From a virus, in IMG/VR virus record IMGVR_UViG_3300025849_000054, positions 1 to 49,661 of that record: DNA of 49,661 nucleotides; one strand, written 5' to 3'. A model generated the notes under the pieces. That model searched no databases. It was given only the letters and a program-made list of their open reading frames with translations, and was not told the DNA's origin. Each line of letters starts with the position of its first letter. Position 1 is the first letter of the stretch. Of this stretch, positions 34,490-43,579 are shown one piece after another. Position numbers and translations under genes: made by a program.

Positions 34490-34954
34490 TTATTTATCTT
34501 TTTTGTTTAAAATTTGAAGGATGTGGTTTCTGTCCATAACTCCTCCTTCGCTTTTAGATTCCGAACCTTCTGTTTGATCTAGTCTCATTTTGCGTATTTG
34601 TAAGTCAATCATTTTTAATTTTTTGTCAACTTTAGCATTTTTGCTGTCCATTGCTATTTGTAACATCTTACTTGCTGTTTCAAAAACTCTACCGGCATGA
34701 GCATCTTGCACATTCATACCTAAGTTCATAAGTTCGTCATAACTGTCTAGTGCCTTTTGTGCAATGTCTTCCATTTCATTGTCATGTGCTGTTAAATCTT
34801 TAACCTTAGGTAGTGCCGAATCTATTTTTTCAGCATTTGTAAGTGCCTCTTTAACTTCTACTTCTGTGATTTCTTTGCTTTGTTCTTTTGTATCAGCAGG
34901 TAACACGTCTTCTATAGGCGGTAAATTAAATTCTTCTTCCAGTTTGCGTGTCAT
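34490..34954 (-). CDS. 16: Terminase small subunit gp16
   Basis: 154 residues (164 in T4). N-terminal part variable and acidic; residues about 70-125, AQKALDSYDELMNLG...GRVFETASKMLQIAMDSKNAKVDKKLKMIDLQIRKMRLD, are the helical oligomerisation core of gp16. Position near gp17 supports this. The stop codon region GAT AAA TAA is itself the late promoter of the next gene. A weaker TATA-like box, ACTAAATA (34960-34967), stands five bases before ATG. Confidence 0.78.
   Translation of the reverse strand: MTRKLEEEFNLPPIEDVLPADTKEQSKEITEVEVKEALTNAEKIDSALPKVKDLTAHDNEMEDIAQKALDSYDELMNLGMNVQDAHAGRVFETASKMLQIAMDSKNAKVDKKLKMIDLQIRKMRLDQTEGSESKSEGGVMDRNHILQILNKKDK
34491..34498 (-). promoter_or_regulatory. 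Late promoter inside gp16 stop region
   Basis: GATAAATA is made of the final gp16 codons GAT AAA and stop TAA plus one base. Serves the 34473 gene through a leader with AGGAG. Confidence 0.75.
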
Positions 34955-34959
34955 AGTTG

Positions 34960-34967
34960 TATTTAGT
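34960..34967 (-). promoter_or_regulatory. Possible late promoter of gp16
   Basis: ACTAAATA, six of eight, five bases before ATG at 34954; overlaps the 3' end of the gp4 gene. Confidence 0.45.
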
Positions 34968-35403
34968 TCTTTCTCTTCTTGGTGTTCATGTATATGTGAT
35001 TCTCATTCAACACTCTAAAACGTACACCTTTGCGTTGACACCATTCATTTGCGGCTGTCCATTTTGCTAAATTAATAGCAACTTGTATTTTTTCTGCACT
35101 ACTTCTTGCACTTTCCATTGTACTTTGACTGCCAGGTTTGATCTCAATTACTTCCATATGATTCTTGCCATTTTTATCAGTGTAAATTACTGTGAAGTCA
35201 GGCACATAAACTGTGTGCTTACCTGTCACAGGGTGTCTATATGGTATTTTGATATTTTCACTTGCCCATTGTGTAATGTTTGGATGGCTATCACACATGT
35301 TCATAAATGCTAATTCCCAACTGCTACGATAGTAAGGAGATTTTGCACCTGCATACTTATTTGGGTTTTGTGGTTCGAATGTGCCTTTGGCGTATTTTGC
35401 CAT
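34963..35403 (-). CDS. 4: Head completion protein gp4 (nuclease-like)
   Basis: 146 residues (150 in T4). YRSSWELAFMNMCDSHPNITQWASENIKIPY, VYVPDFTVIY and EVIEIKPGS give the Glu...Asp...ExK pattern of the TnsA-like PD-(D/E)xK nuclease fold shared by gp4. Closes filled heads before tails attach. GGGG Shine-Dalgarno. Flanked by gp16 and a probable tail gene. Confidence 0.9.
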   Translation of the reverse strand: MAKYAKGTFEPQNPNKYAGAKSPYYRSSWELAFMNMCDSHPNITQWASENIKIPYRHPVTGKHTVYVPDFTVIYTDKNGKNHMEVIEIKPGSQSTMESARSSAEKIQVAINLAKWTAANEWCQRKGVRFRVLNENHIYMNTKKRKN

Positions 35404-35404
35404 G

Positions 35405-35836
35405 TTACGCCCCTATAAGTAGGCGAACGTATTTGTCTGATGTAGTATTTACAGAATTTTGAAATCTTACTGAATTTGGTAAAGTATTATTGATAAGATT
35501 TAGTACATCATTGCTTATTGATATCTTGTTATCTTCTTTTGTATAAAGTGATAGTACATTAACTTCTGTGCTATCTGCGATTTCTTTTAATGTGATTGTA
35601 TAAAAGTTTGCTAATTTGTCTGTCAAACCAGCACTTTTAAAATCTGCAAATACCTGTTCGATTTTATATCCGTCTAGGCCGTTTTTAACTGTGTTTGCCT
35701 GTGTTGTTAATTGTTTTATTTGCAGTACTTCAGGATTAATATTTAATTCTTCACCTGTTTTAGATATAATTTTGTAGGAGTTATTAGACTTATTTGTATC
35801 AAAATCTACTCCAAAATTTTTGTATATATTACTCAT
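35405..35836 (-). CDS. Hypothetical protein between gp54-like and gp4
   Basis: 143 residues, MSNIYKNFGVDFDTNKS..., Thr/Asn-rich with several beta segments and a C-terminal RLLIGA. I could not match it to a T4 protein; the position of gp53 or another baseplate component is possible but sequence support is lacking. Starts with TAATG overlap with the gp54-like gene and ends one base before gp4 starts. Confidence 0.55.
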   Translation of the reverse strand: MSNIYKNFGVDFDTNKSNNSYKIISKTGEELNINPEVLQIKQLTTQANTVKNGLDGYKIEQVFADFKSAGLTDKLANFYTITLKEIADSTEVNVLSLYTKEDNKISISNDVLNLINNTLPNSVRFQNSVNTTSDKYVRLLIGA

Positions 35837-36903
35837 TAGTTTATATTAAACTTGTTAAGATTTTTATTGTTTTTCTTTAATAAGCCATCTGTGAGTTCAT
35901 TTGCTTTTTTTCTTACAGCATTACGCACTAAATTACCAAAGAATCCAATTTCCTCTGGATCGTCCCCTGCTGTTTTAATTGATTCTAAACTGCCGCCATA
36001 GTCTTGTCTTTTTGCTGTATTTACATCACTTAAATCTTTGGCTCTATTGCCGGCACGTTGAGTTAACCCAAATAACCCTTTTACAATTCCTCTAAGTCTA
36101 TCCCCTCCTGGATTAAATGGCGTTGACTTAGTATAATCCTCTATAGCCCCTTGTAAGAATGTACTTTCTTCGTCATAATCAAAATTTATAACAGGAGAAT
36201 AGTGTAACTTTTCGTATTCGAATGAAAAGGTTATTTCTTGTGAACTTCCTGAGCCTGCATAATCTAGAGGCGTAAACGAGACGTCACCAATCATTGGATT
36301 GACTGCTGTTGTACGTTGTACTGTTTGGCCGTGCATTTGATATACATGAATATTATTAAAAAATTGTGAATTTTTTGCATCATGCATGTCTATGCCATCA
36401 AATTGACTCATGTGGTCGCCTTCGTGTCTTATTAATTTACTATTATGTACGACACTATTCCAGTCTTGTATTTGACCACTTGCAATACCTGGTGTTGTTT
36501 GAGTATGTCTACCGTCGGTAAAATGATAGTTATAATATACTTGCCATAGTTCTTGCCATGTGCTTGATACATCATCATGTACCGTTACATTAAACGGCTT
36601 GAACTCTTTTGTTAGAATTACTGGAACATTTTTATTATATTTTGGTCTTTTTTCAATAGTCACAGCCATAGTTGGTATGTCTATTGTTTTAACCATTTGT
36701 GCTAAATCAAAAGGCCCAGTCGTGTTTAAGAACAATGCCTGCAATGTGGGGTTTAGTTCAAAATGAACTATATATTGAAACGGCAAGCGAGGGGGGTTAC
36801 CGGAACTAAAACTACCAAGTTTACTACTTGCGTGTCTAGGTCCGGCTACATAAATCCCGTTTTTAACTTGTCCGCCGATTAACTCTTTCCAGAATTTTGC
36901 CAT
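35836..36903 (-). CDS. 54: Probable baseplate tail tube initiator, gp54-like
   Basis: 355 residues. MAKFWKELIGGQVKNGIYVAGPRHASSKLGSFSSGNPPRLPFQYIVHFELNP... opens a gp19-like tube domain: FDLAQMVKTIDIPTMAVTIEKRPKYNKNVPV, VTVHDDVSSTWQELWQVYYNYHF, GDVSFTPLDYAGSGSSQEITFSFEYEKLHY. T4 gp54 (320 residues) is a gp19-like initiator that starts the tube. Adjacent to gp19, as expected. Shine-Dalgarno GGGAG. Some uncertainty between gp54 and gp48. Confidence 0.6.
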   Translation of the reverse strand: MAKFWKELIGGQVKNGIYVAGPRHASSKLGSFSSGNPPRLPFQYIVHFELNPTLQALFLNTTGPFDLAQMVKTIDIPTMAVTIEKRPKYNKNVPVILTKEFKPFNVTVHDDVSSTWQELWQVYYNYHFTDGRHTQTTPGIASGQIQDWNSVVHNSKLIRHEGDHMSQFDGIDMHDAKNSQFFNNIHVYQMHGQTVQRTTAVNPMIGDVSFTPLDYAGSGSSQEITFSFEYEKLHYSPVINFDYDEESTFLQGAIEDYTKSTPFNPGGDRLRGIVKGLFGLTQRAGNRAKDLSDVNTAKRQDYGGSLESIKTAGDDPEEIGFFGNLVRNAVRKKANELTDGLLKKNNKNLNKFNIN

Positions 36904-36930
36904 CGGTTCTCCCTATAGAATAGGCCTAAA

Positions 36931-37551
36931 TTATACTCCAGTGCCTGGTGTTGCTGGTAGTGGTGATACTAATGGGAATGGATCACCTGCGGCAACTTTA
37001 CCACCGAGTGTATTAGGTCCAGCCACATGTACCGCGTTATCGTATCTGACGGTCAAGTCTAATTGAACAATTTCGCTGGCATCATATGAATGATCACTAT
37101 AGTTAACCTGTTGTAGCATACATCCTTCTAGTTCCCATTGCTCTGTTGGCTCAGCATTTGTACCATCTAAGACTTGGATAAGCATATCAAACTTGTAGTC
37201 TCCACCACTAACTGCGGTAGTTTGTTCGAAATGGTTAAATTGTCTTTGGATTTGCTGACCGACTAAAGCGGAAACTTGGTTAGTAATATCATCCCTTAAA
37301 CTGAGATTAATCGCTTCCCATTGATGTTTACCTGATATATATGCACGAGAGTTATAACTGTGAACTTCAACTTCGTCAACATTAAATGTTGGTCTAGTTA
37401 CACTCACGATGTTACTTGTGAACTCATCGGTTCTACCACCTGCTCCAAATCCAGTTACGAGTACACGGAATCTGTATTTGAGTTTAGGTTGTAAGATACC
37501 TAATCGAGCACCTTCAATAGGTACACCAAATTTATCTTTTGTTACTGCCAT
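36931..37551 (-). CDS. 19: Tail tube protein gp19
   Basis: 206 residues (163 in T4). LKYRFRVLVTGFG, SVTRPTFNVDEVEVHSYNSRAYISGKHQWEAINLSLRDD and LQQVNYSDHSYDASEIVQLDLTVRYDNAVH are the tube fold of the gp19 family. Polymerises to form the tube. Leadered late gene: GATAAATA at 37593-37600, leader of about 36 bases with TTAGGAG. A terminator stands between its promoter and the sheath gene upstream, so it is expressed on its own transcript. Confidence 0.93.
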   Translation of the reverse strand: MAVTKDKFGVPIEGARLGILQPKLKYRFRVLVTGFGAGGRTDEFTSNIVSVTRPTFNVDEVEVHSYNSRAYISGKHQWEAINLSLRDDITNQVSALVGQQIQRQFNHFEQTTAVSGGDYKFDMLIQVLDGTNAEPTEQWELEGCMLQQVNYSDHSYDASEIVQLDLTVRYDNAVHVAGPNTLGGKVAAGDPFPLVSPLPATPGTGV

Positions 37552-37592
37552 CTTTCGATCTCCTAATCACATGTTATACATGCTATTGCATT

Positions 37593-37600
37593 TATTTATC
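37593..37600 (-). promoter_or_regulatory. Late promoter of gp19
   Basis: GATAAATA with a leader of about 36 bases and TTAGGAG before ATG at 37551. Confidence 0.78.
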
Positions 37601-37611
37601 TCTTTTCGGCC

Positions 37612-37640
37612 AAAAATAAAGGGTGGAAAAATCCACCCTT
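37612..37640 (-). terminator. Intrinsic terminator after gp18
   Basis: Stem AAGGGTGGA/TCCACCCTT, four-base loop, then TTTATTTTT on the - strand. Separates sheath from tube transcripts. Confidence 0.9.
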
Positions 37641-37659
37641 CATAATTTTTAGAATAATC

Positions 37660-40536
37660 TTATTCTGAGCCTGTTTGACCAAGTGTTGACTGAATTCTAA
37701 TCGGAATGTATATAAATTCAACTGCTTTAGTTGGCTGAATTGCTATATCCAAGTATAATTCGTTTTTATCAATCCTTGCAGGTGTGTTATTTGTGGTATC
37801 ACAAACACTAATGAAGTCAAATAAACCTCTTAGTGTAACTAGTTCTGATAATAATTGATCAGCAACTCGTTTTACACCGGATCTTGTTATTCCATCGTTT
37901 GGTTCAAATAAGAAAGGCTTAACTGCGATATCTAATTGATATCTAATATAGTTTACAAGCCTTGCTACGTTGATTCTATCTAATGCACTTGCAGTTGGGT
38001 TAAGAGTTTTCTGCCCAAATACAACTAAGCCTCTTCCTGGGAAGTTTGCTATTGGATTAACTTTATTTGCATAAAGTGTATCTCTTTGTCCATTGTTAAG
38101 TGAAACTGGAACAAACTCGCCTGCTGTTCCGTCTACATAACCGACACTAGTTGCGTTTTGTACGATACCTCTTTGATACCCTGCTGGTGCAAACCATTGA
38201 TATGCCACATTGTCATTGAATGCAAATGTTCTTAATGCAATATGTGAAGCCGGTACAGCCACACTAGCACCATCTAAGTTTGTTGTTAAACCTGATGGAT
38301 AGTGTACTGAAACGTATGGATTACTTGTAATAAGTCCATCTTCACCGTTTTCACTTGCGTTATTGGCATTGGTTGCCCAATTTTTCATGCTTGTTGCATC
38401 TGATTTCAATCTCATTGGACTATCAGCAACAATAAATGCGACTTCTTTCTTATCTGTATTAAGAGTAACCATCTCATCTATTAATTCTGGATATCCAGGA
38501 GAGGAAATCAAGTTATAGAAATTAACTTCACTTCTTATTTCGCTATTGTTTGCTATTGCGGCCTGCAATGATTGTACAATAACTTTTCTCTGTGCTTTTC
38601 TACCCATGTAAGGTGAACCGTCTGCTTTATTGCCTGACTCACTTACCCATACATTAGTTAATGTTCCACCGCTGTATGCATATGATGTGTAGTATTTCTT
38701 AACGTTTTTACCACTGGCTCTAAAGTTCCATGCTAAAATACCAAATGGTACTGTTGCTGGTGCTATTGCGTCTGCATCAACAGATGCTGAACCATATGAT
38801 GCTAAATCTAAGAACTGAATACCGTCTGCAGACACTTGGTCTGTGTTATCAACTAGTATCCATGCACTTGATTTTCTTTTGTAAATTTTTGGATAGTTTT
38901 CCAAATCATCTGAATCAACCCAAAGGTCGCCGTCCACTAAAGAACCGCCATCGCTTTGTGTTGTAGGCTCACTCGCCGCTACGTTTACATCGTAGTCTGA
39001 AGAGTATTTTGTCCATGTTGCAGTTCCGCCAACATTTTTGTTGTACCAAATGTCAACTGCTGAACTACTGTCATACCAAAGTTTACCTGTTATTAAGTCA
39101 CCTACTGGTGCTGAAGTACCAAATTCATAGTTTTTACTATCAATTGATGCAACTGTTCCAGATACGTCTGCAACTTTAAAGTTACTGTAATTACCAGTAG
39201 CAATGTTTAAGTTTGTGAACACGTTAAATGCTACACCACCTACACTACCATTGAAAACATCAATGTCTTTACCGTCACTAGCAACGATTGTGATTTTACC
39301 AGATACATTTGATGCTACAACATTTGTAGCACTTCCTGATGCTAATGCATCATTTATATCTTGAACCATGTCGTCAACACTTACATTACCGTCGCCACTT
39401 GTATCAGTATTAAATTTAACATCAATGTTTGATGCACTATTATTAATTTTCAATCTGATGCCGTAATCTGACCCACCAGTTTGTTGTGATATTGTTGTGT
39501 CGCTTAAAGCGGATGAACTTTGTATTTGTAAACTGCTTTGACCGTTATGTCTTCTTAAAGCAAACCTTCCGTGTACATCTGAATCAAGTTTATTACCTGA
39601 ATCGTACTCTACAAAGAAAGTACCTGCATTTGGTGTAGCACCAATACTTGTACTTGCATAAGCACTTGCTGAATTGGCATAACCTTCTGCTGTTGTACTG
39701 ACCCATGAAGCAGTAGATGTGTTATAAACTTTAAGTCCATATTTTAATCCACTTGCGGCTGATGTTGTTTGTACAATTAAATCACCACTTTGAAGAGCAC
39801 TACTATCTTTTCGTGCAGTTGGTCTGTTTAAATGTGTAACAAACTGACAGTCTTTACCAGTGTTTGCTTCGAATGTACTTGCATCTGTGAACTCATGCCA
39901 TACAGATGATGCTTTGTAGAAATATACTACTTCTGCTGTTGCTTTACCGTTTTGATCTATACCTAAGATTCCAATGTCTCCAGTTTTACCTACTGATGGT
40001 TTTGGTACGCCACCGGCAGTAATTTCATCTTTTGAAAAAATCTTAGGGTCTGTTTTTTCTACATACTTGGGAATAGTCCCAGATGTGTCATATGTAAAGA
40101 TACCCCACTTAGTAGCACTTGAGTCTACCCATATTGTTGCATTTGCCGGGGATTCCGACGGTGCACTTGACAATGGTTTTAATTCATCTAAGTCTACATC
40201 TGATCTAAGAACGTATGCTCTTGAAGCCAGACCTAGAAAACTGTGTGCGGCTAATAAACCGTACTCGTTTAATTCGTAACCATGTTGTGGAGTTCCTCCT
40301 GTGCTGTAGAATTGTGGATTTCCGTATTGCTGTAACAATTCTCTTTGACTTGTAATTAAGTAAAGTTGGTTATCTGACTCTGCTTTAGAATAAGGTGCTA
40401 GACCTGATCCATCGGGGTTAGATTTGTTCTTTGCTGTTGCGATTACAATCAAAGGTACTGTTCCAGGACCTCCAGGCGAATAAAACGATTCGTCTGATAC
40501 TGAAATGTCTACACCAGGTGATACTAATGTTGCCAT
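37660..40536 (-). CDS. 18: Tail sheath protein gp18
   Basis: 958 residues against 659 in T4. Ends are conserved: MATLVSPGVDISVSDESFYSPGGPGTVPLIVIATA, and the C-terminal handshake region with YIRYQLDIAVKPFLFEPNDGITRSGVKRVADQLL and DIAIQPTKAVEFIYIPI. The extra length is in the middle, about 130-620, including three beta repeats of the GDLWVDS type (about 131, 487, 527). Contracts to drive the tube through the envelope. Late promoter AATAAATA at 40571, leader with TAGGAGA, terminator after the stop. Confidence 0.96.
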   Translation of the reverse strand: MATLVSPGVDISVSDESFYSPGGPGTVPLIVIATAKNKSNPDGSGLAPYSKAESDNQLYLITSQRELLQQYGNPQFYSTGGTPQHGYELNEYGLLAAHSFLGLASRAYVLRSDVDLDELKPLSSAPSESPANATIWVDSSATKWGIFTYDTSGTIPKYVEKTDPKIFSKDEITAGGVPKPSVGKTGDIGILGIDQNGKATAEVVYFYKASSVWHEFTDASTFEANTGKDCQFVTHLNRPTARKDSSALQSGDLIVQTTSAASGLKYGLKVYNTSTASWVSTTAEGYANSASAYASTSIGATPNAGTFFVEYDSGNKLDSDVHGRFALRRHNGQSSLQIQSSSALSDTTISQQTGGSDYGIRLKINNSASNIDVKFNTDTSGDGNVSVDDMVQDINDALASGSATNVVASNVSGKITIVASDGKDIDVFNGSVGGVAFNVFTNLNIATGNYSNFKVADVSGTVASIDSKNYEFGTSAPVGDLITGKLWYDSSSAVDIWYNKNVGGTATWTKYSSDYDVNVAASEPTTQSDGGSLVDGDLWVDSDDLENYPKIYKRKSSAWILVDNTDQVSADGIQFLDLASYGSASVDADAIAPATVPFGILAWNFRASGKNVKKYYTSYAYSGGTLTNVWVSESGNKADGSPYMGRKAQRKVIVQSLQAAIANNSEIRSEVNFYNLISSPGYPELIDEMVTLNTDKKEVAFIVADSPMRLKSDATSMKNWATNANNASENGEDGLITSNPYVSVHYPSGLTTNLDGASVAVPASHIALRTFAFNDNVAYQWFAPAGYQRGIVQNATSVGYVDGTAGEFVPVSLNNGQRDTLYANKVNPIANFPGRGLVVFGQKTLNPTASALDRINVARLVNYIRYQLDIAVKPFLFEPNDGITRSGVKRVADQLLSELVTLRGLFDFISVCDTTNNTPARIDKNELYLDIAIQPTKAVEFIYIPIRIQSTLGQTGSE

Positions 40537-40570
40537 ATTTTTCTCCTATAATACCTTGTTTGGTTACATG

Positions 40571-40578
40571 TATTTATT
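40571..40578 (-). promoter_or_regulatory. Late promoter of gp18
   Basis: AATAAATA (seven of eight) with a leader of about 29 bases and TAGGAGA before ATG at 40536. Confidence 0.65.
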
Positions 40579-40650
40579 AAAAAATGCAATAATCATGGTA
40601 TTATAAAAATAACTATTCAGTAATTTTTAGGAAAAATGATAAATAAGACC

Positions 40651-41331
40651 TTAAATTATCTCTATGGTATTTTCAGTGAATATTTCTGGTTTTGTTGGAA
40701 GTTTTTCTAATATTTGATCTATTTGTTCAAAAAGTTCTTCTTTTGTGCTATTATTTTTTACAGTAAAGTCAATGTGACAGCCGATCCAATCCCATTCACT
40801 GGCGTGAATCTGTTTGAAATCTCTATTCATTATATGCCTTGCTACTGCATCGCCTTGATTGGCCTTTAGAGCAATTTCATACCATTCTGGTTTTTCTTCT
40901 CTTTCAACAAGAATAATTGTGCCATTCATAGCCTGTATAATTTTTACTTCGTTTTGAAATCTACAATCACTGATAACAACACACTCGTTTTGATGATGTA
41001 GTTTTTTAACTCTGTATTCTAAACTGCTGATCCAGATGTTTTCATTGAAATGATTACGCATTACATCTGTGCCTATTAATTGTAATGCTAATCTAGGTGT
41101 AAAATTAGATATGCTTAATTTTTTGCTCCAAAACATATCAACAGTTTCTCTAAACTGTCTGCTTTCGTCTGTTTCACCTTCTAGTAAATCTCTATCCCAG
41201 CCAAATACATTTGCACATAAGTCTTTTAGTGGGCCTGCGAATGAAGTTGGAATGCAATCTTTAGTTGCCAAGTATTGTGCTACGGTGTTTTTACCTGATC
41301 CTATATTACCTAATAATCCTATTGTGTTCAT
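40651..41331 (-). CDS. 1: Deoxynucleoside monophosphate kinase, gp1-like
   Basis: 226 residues. P-loop GLLGNIGSGKNT (5-16), then FAGPLKDLCANVFGWDRDLLEG, LQLIGTDVMRNHFNENIWI and VVISDCRFQNEV, the pattern of T4 gp1/phage dNMP kinases, which phosphorylate dNMPs to dNDPs. Sits between gp13 and gp18 among late genes. Start ATG follows the gp13 stop directly (GGATAAATG), AGGA serving as ribosome site. Confidence 0.88.
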   Translation of the reverse strand: MNTIGLLGNIGSGKNTVAQYLATKDCIPTSFAGPLKDLCANVFGWDRDLLEGETDESRQFRETVDMFWSKKLSISNFTPRLALQLIGTDVMRNHFNENIWISSLEYRVKKLHHQNECVVISDCRFQNEVKIIQAMNGTIILVEREEKPEWYEIALKANQGDAVARHIMNRDFKQIHASEWDWIGCHIDFTVKNNSTKEELFEQIDQILEKLPTKPEIFTENTIEII

Positions 41332-42087
41332 TTATCCTATAACAAAGCCGTAATTTTTATTTCCTTCTTCCATATTAATTATTGACGTTAGTAATCTTTC
41401 TTTCTCAGTCATGGCCTCTTGCTTTAAAGCCTCGCCATTTAATTGCACTGAACCTTGTGGCCCTGGTAAGCCTGAAGTATATTTACTTCTTGCTTCACCG
41501 AGCATCATTTTTGCTTCTGCTAATGCCCAATCTGCCATCCAAGGTCTAGAATACTCATTCTCTAATAAATTTTGTTCTGGTACTAAATTAGAAATCTGTA
41601 TCATTATGTCTTCTGTTATAGATATCTTACGCAATAGTTTTAACACTTTGGTATTTGTATTGAATGTGAAGTCATAATCTCCACCAAATATTCTGTTAAG
41701 TGTTTCTTTATATTGGGTAAATGCATCATAGTTGGCTAGACCGCCAACAACACCTGCATTGATTAGATATGTGTTTTGAAATGCTACATCAAACGGATCA
41801 AAGTTTGTGCCTGTTCCTATATTACCACCACCAACACCTCTACGATATACTTTTCTGATATTTAATACTTCACCTGGAAGTGTGTATTCTTGTACATCTG
41901 GTTGTGTTTGCAAAAAAGCATAACTTTCTTCAACAGCGGAATCACTTCTACTTCTTAAAGTCTGTATTGCTCTGTCTATTGCTAGATTGTAGTGTTCTGG
42001 ATCTAATTCCACATCGATCATTCCGTCACCTAATCGTAACTTGATCTCTGTAATTAGTCTATCTCTAGGGGTTTCTGTTGCACTCAT
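41332..42087 (-). CDS. 13: Neck protein gp13
   Basis: 251 residues from ATG at 42087 (MSATETPRDRLITEIKLRLG). A longer frame starts at 42102 but would include the TATA box. AIDRAIQTLRSRSDSAVEESYAFL, LPGEVLNIRKVYRRG and the C-terminal RPWMADWALAEAKMMLGEARSKY with LNGEALKQEA match gp13-type head-tail connector proteins of marine T4-like phages (309 in T4). Binds the portal with gp14. GATAAATA (42093-42100) with five-base spacing; predicted leaderless. Confidence 0.82.
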   Translation of the reverse strand: MSATETPRDRLITEIKLRLGDGMIDVELDPEHYNLAIDRAIQTLRSRSDSAVEESYAFLQTQPDVQEYTLPGEVLNIRKVYRRGVGGGNIGTGTNFDPFDVAFQNTYLINAGVVGGLANYDAFTQYKETLNRIFGGDYDFTFNTNTKVLKLLRKISITEDIMIQISNLVPEQNLLENEYSRPWMADWALAEAKMMLGEARSKYTSGLPGPQGSVQLNGEALKQEAMTEKERLLTSIINMEEGNKNYGFVIG

Positions 42088-42092
42088 ACAAC

Positions 42093-42100
42093 TATTTATC
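42093..42100 (-). promoter_or_regulatory. Late promoter, leaderless, of gp13
   Basis: GATAAATA, five bases, ATG at 42087. The box overlaps the stop of the gene at 42099. Confidence 0.75.
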
Positions 42101-43262
42101 AAAAAGTTCTTAGTATGATTGTGTGCTCATTAAATCTACCGTTCATTTTAGTAGGGGTTGTAGTAAGTTCTTCAAATGATTTTTTGCATTTCATTTTACC
42201 TGCATCAAATCCTTTAATCATTTCTGCTGGTTTTCTCAAAGTTTTTTGTATGCTGGTATCTTCGTCATAGTCTTGTAATGTTGTTCCTTTTACCATAATG
42301 CCTGTACCAGGTCTTTGCATGTTCTTAGGGTCAATGTTTTTTGCACGATATACACCTATTTTTCTAGTTTTAGTGTTGTATATCCAAACTTCATTTGCGT
42401 ACACAATGTCTGTTGGGTGCAAACTTGCTAGTCCTAGTTCAGGAAAGTTTACTGCATACTTTAATTTCTTCACGATAGCCTCTTTAGACCGTGCCTTAGG
42501 CTTACGAGCCTTGCGTGTAGTGGCTTTTGTTGCTATGATAGTATCACAAGCAGTATTAATCGTTTCGTAGTACTGTACGAAGGCTTTACGCATTTTAGCA
42601 TCGAAGTGGCTGTATGCTTCTTTTAGTTCTTCGTCCTTCCATTCTAATACTTCTAGTGCTTCGGCATGTTGAGCCGCAAATTCTTCTTTTATAATTTTAG
42701 CATGTGGGCCTTTAATTTCAGGTTGATATGACATCATCATTTTATAAGGATCAAAATCTTTAATTGTTTTAGAACCGTCAACCATCTCGTCTAAGAAGCC
42801 TTCGATATTACCGCATAAATCACTTACTTGTTCTTTCATTCGTTCTTGAATGCTGATTACAGGCTTTGCTAATTTTTGCTCAATTTTTTCAACCTTTTCT
42901 TCTAAAGCCTTTTTGCCACGTGGTAACCACTCTTCGTTTTTACGTTTTTCGTAGTGTTCTCTTAAATGGTCTGGCATATAACCTAATTTGTGCCATACAA
43001 AAATTGTGCTAATGCATGAACTAAATGTCCAGTCTGGATTTGCTAAAATAATCTTTACTTCTTCTGGCGTCCATCCTGTGTGGTTTTTAAGCCAATCTTT
43101 TACAATAGGCAGTCCTTTAGTTTTACTAACCTCTGTCCTGGCAAAATATTCGCAACTGCGAAATGCGTTTACCTGTTCTTCTTTATCCGTTACAAGTTTA
43201 AGAGTCTTCCAATCAGGCTCTGTTGTAACATATATAGATCTCTGTGTTTTCTTTCTAGCCAT
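42099..43262 (-). CDS. Hypothetical protein
   Basis: 387 residues, MARKKTQRSIYVTTEPDWKTLK..., basic, helical in the middle (KALEEKVEKIEQKLAKPV coiled coil, about 125-150). FEYFARTEV-like, WTPEEVKIILANPDWTFSSCISTIFVWHKLGYMPDH and ASLHPTDIVYANEVWIYNTKTRKIGVYRA are conserved-looking. Not recognised. A TTGACA element (43315-43320) upstream suggests early expression, although it sits between neck genes. The late promoter of gp13 overlaps its stop codon. Confidence 0.65.
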   Translation of the reverse strand: MARKKTQRSIYVTTEPDWKTLKLVTDKEEQVNAFRSCEYFARTEVSKTKGLPIVKDWLKNHTGWTPEEVKIILANPDWTFSSCISTIFVWHKLGYMPDHLREHYEKRKNEEWLPRGKKALEEKVEKIEQKLAKPVISIQERMKEQVSDLCGNIEGFLDEMVDGSKTIKDFDPYKMMMSYQPEIKGPHAKIIKEEFAAQHAEALEVLEWKDEELKEAYSHFDAKMRKAFVQYYETINTACDTIIATKATTRKARKPKARSKEAIVKKLKYAVNFPELGLASLHPTDIVYANEVWIYNTKTRKIGVYRAKNIDPKNMQRPGTGIMVKGTTLQDYDEDTSIQKTLRKPAEMIKGFDAGKMKCKKSFEELTTTPTKMNGRFNEHTIILRTF

Positions 43263-43289
43263 ACCAATAATTACTCATTTTAAAAACTA

Positions 43290-43320
43290 TATATAATTTT
43301 TCTGGCAAAAACGGTGTCAA
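43290..43320 (-). promoter_or_regulatory. Possible early promoter of gene at 42099
   Basis: TTGACA (43320-43315) with TATATA 19 bases on, or ATTATA 17 bases on. Less perfect than the others. Confidence 0.55.
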
Positions 43321-43331
43321 ATAAAGATTAA

Positions 43332-43541
43332 TTATAGTATAATCTCGTCTTTTGTCATTTCAACGTATCTTATTTGAGGGTCTCTTTTACGTGGTTTACC
43401 CATAATCCAAAACTTCTCAAACATAAAACCAGCACCTAGTTTGATGCCCACATCTATGCCATCTTTATGACCGATATTGTACGAAGTGTAGCCTACACCT
43501 ATTATACAAATACCAAATATTATGTATTCTGTAATTTCCAT
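43332..43541 (-). CDS. Small membrane protein
   Basis: 69 residues with one N-terminal transmembrane helix (YIIFGICIIGVGYTSYNIG) and a cytoplasmic basic tail (GKPRKRDPQIRYVEMTKDE). No family. Promoter TTGACA-N17-TATTAT (43548-43576) with the ATG one base after the predicted +1 and no Shine-Dalgarno, so leaderless early expression is predicted. Divergent from gp14. Confidence 0.65.
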   Translation of the reverse strand: MEITEYIIFGICIIGVGYTSYNIGHKDGIDVGIKLGAGFMFEKFWIMGKPRKRDPQIRYVEMTKDEIIL

Positions 43542-43547
43542 GTTCTT

Positions 43548-43576
43548 ATAATAGCAAAAAATTAAACCGTTGTCAA
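43548..43576 (-). promoter_or_regulatory. Early sigma70 promoter of small membrane protein gene
   Basis: TTGACA (43576-43571), 17-base spacer, TATTAT (43553-43548), ATG six bases later at 43541. Confidence 0.82.
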
Positions 43577-43579
43577 TCT

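Noticed and set aside
40636-40650. GATAAATA on the + strand at about 40638
   Set aside because: Faces into the antisense of gp1 with no + strand gene behind it; likely chance in AT-rich DNA.
43262-43285. Micro-ORF MSNYWYG before the 387-residue gene
   Set aside because: Seven codons with no ribosome site; cannot be told from chance, though a leader peptide is possible.
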